DNA from: Clostridiales bacterium
Lineage (GTDB): Bacteria; Bacillota; Clostridia; Oscillospirales; Ruminococcaceae
NCBI GenBank assembly: GCA_029007575.1
Contig: JAQXIB010000045.1
Coordinates: 1-6,514 of the forward strand
Length of the DNA: 6,514 nt
Direction of reading: 5' to 3'
A model generated the notes under the pieces. The model searched no databases. It saw nothing but the letters and a program-made list of their open reading frames with translations, and was not told the origin of the DNA. Below are positions 6,432-6,514 of this stretch, one piece after another (the first letter of the stretch is position 1; each line of letters opens with the position of its first letter). The translations under genes were made by a program, and so were the position numbers.

Positions 6432-6514
6432 GGGGGTATCGGGGGAAAAACGCAGAACAAGGCTTTGCCGCAGTGATTGCGTTTGTCCTTCGAGAGCGTT
6501 GTCGACTTTGTCGA

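Larger units (their letters stand above)
6282..6514. repeat. Probable intergenic repeat / MITE-like element, cut by the right edge
   Basis: No credible gene lies here, but palindromes are packed end to end: a 14-nt palindrome, a three-way junction, a GC-rich hairpin, a 13-nt palindrome and a distant inverted copy of CGGCAAAGCC (6395-6404 against 6461-6470). The left border carries CAGTCTGTCGAAAAACT (6282-6298). The window ends in GTTGTCGACTTTGTCGA, whose reverse complement begins TCGACAAAGT and matches TCGAAAAACT at 8 of 10 positions, as expected of imperfect terminal inverted repeats. The right terminus is off the window and no transposase is visible, so a non-autonomous element or a REP-like repeat is inferred. 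Confidence 0.45.

Noticed and set aside
6369..6476. 35-codon frame from TTG 6369, basic and glycine-rich product
   Set aside because: No ribosome binding site, a poor start, and it is made up largely of the inverted-repeat sequence. It is more likely a translation of repeat DNA than a gene.

Overview
The window looks like a chromosomal segment of a low-to-medium GC Gram-positive bacterium, most likely a clostridial Firmicute (Oscillospiraceae/Ruminococcaceae-like). The case rests on the clostridial flavour of the MurD, on a family of PLP enzymes (YnbB/'aluminium resistance' type) that is common in Firmicutes, on a 10-TM metal exporter type common in Clostridia, and on tightly packed genes with TTG/GTG starts and purine-rich ribosome binding sites. 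The genus cannot be fixed from the sequence.

Layout, all on the + strand: (1) the C-terminal two-thirds of murD, cut by the left edge; (2) and (3) two paralogous M42 family metallo-aminopeptidases in tandem, both with intact metal-binding and catalytic residues; (4) a GNAT-fold acetyltransferase with an unassigned N-terminal half; a 62-nt gap; (5) a PLP-dependent methionine gamma-lyase-like protein; (6) a 10-TM putative manganese/heavy-metal exporter. Genes 1-4 are joined by stop/start overlaps of 4 nt (TTGA, GTGA, ATGA), so they are almost certainly one translationally coupled operon. Genes 5-6 are close-coupled and probably belong to the same transcript or start a second one. A long hairpin that can act on both strands (about 5996-6059) closes the operon.

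The right-hand 530 bases hold no large gene. They contain a possible 55-residue one-TM protein (6142-6309), a textbook terminator facing the minus strand that lies inside that small ORF, and a dense run of palindromes and hairpins, including a predicted three-way junction. This run reaches the right edge and looks like an intergenic repeat or MITE-like element.

Functionally the operon mixes peptidoglycan precursor synthesis (MurD), peptide turnover (two M42 peptidases), an acyltransferase, amino-acid C-S lyase-type chemistry and metal export. All the enzymes belong to known families and I see no defence, secretion or biosynthetic system here. The least explained parts are the right-end structured repeat, the small ORF and the N-terminal half of the GNAT protein.
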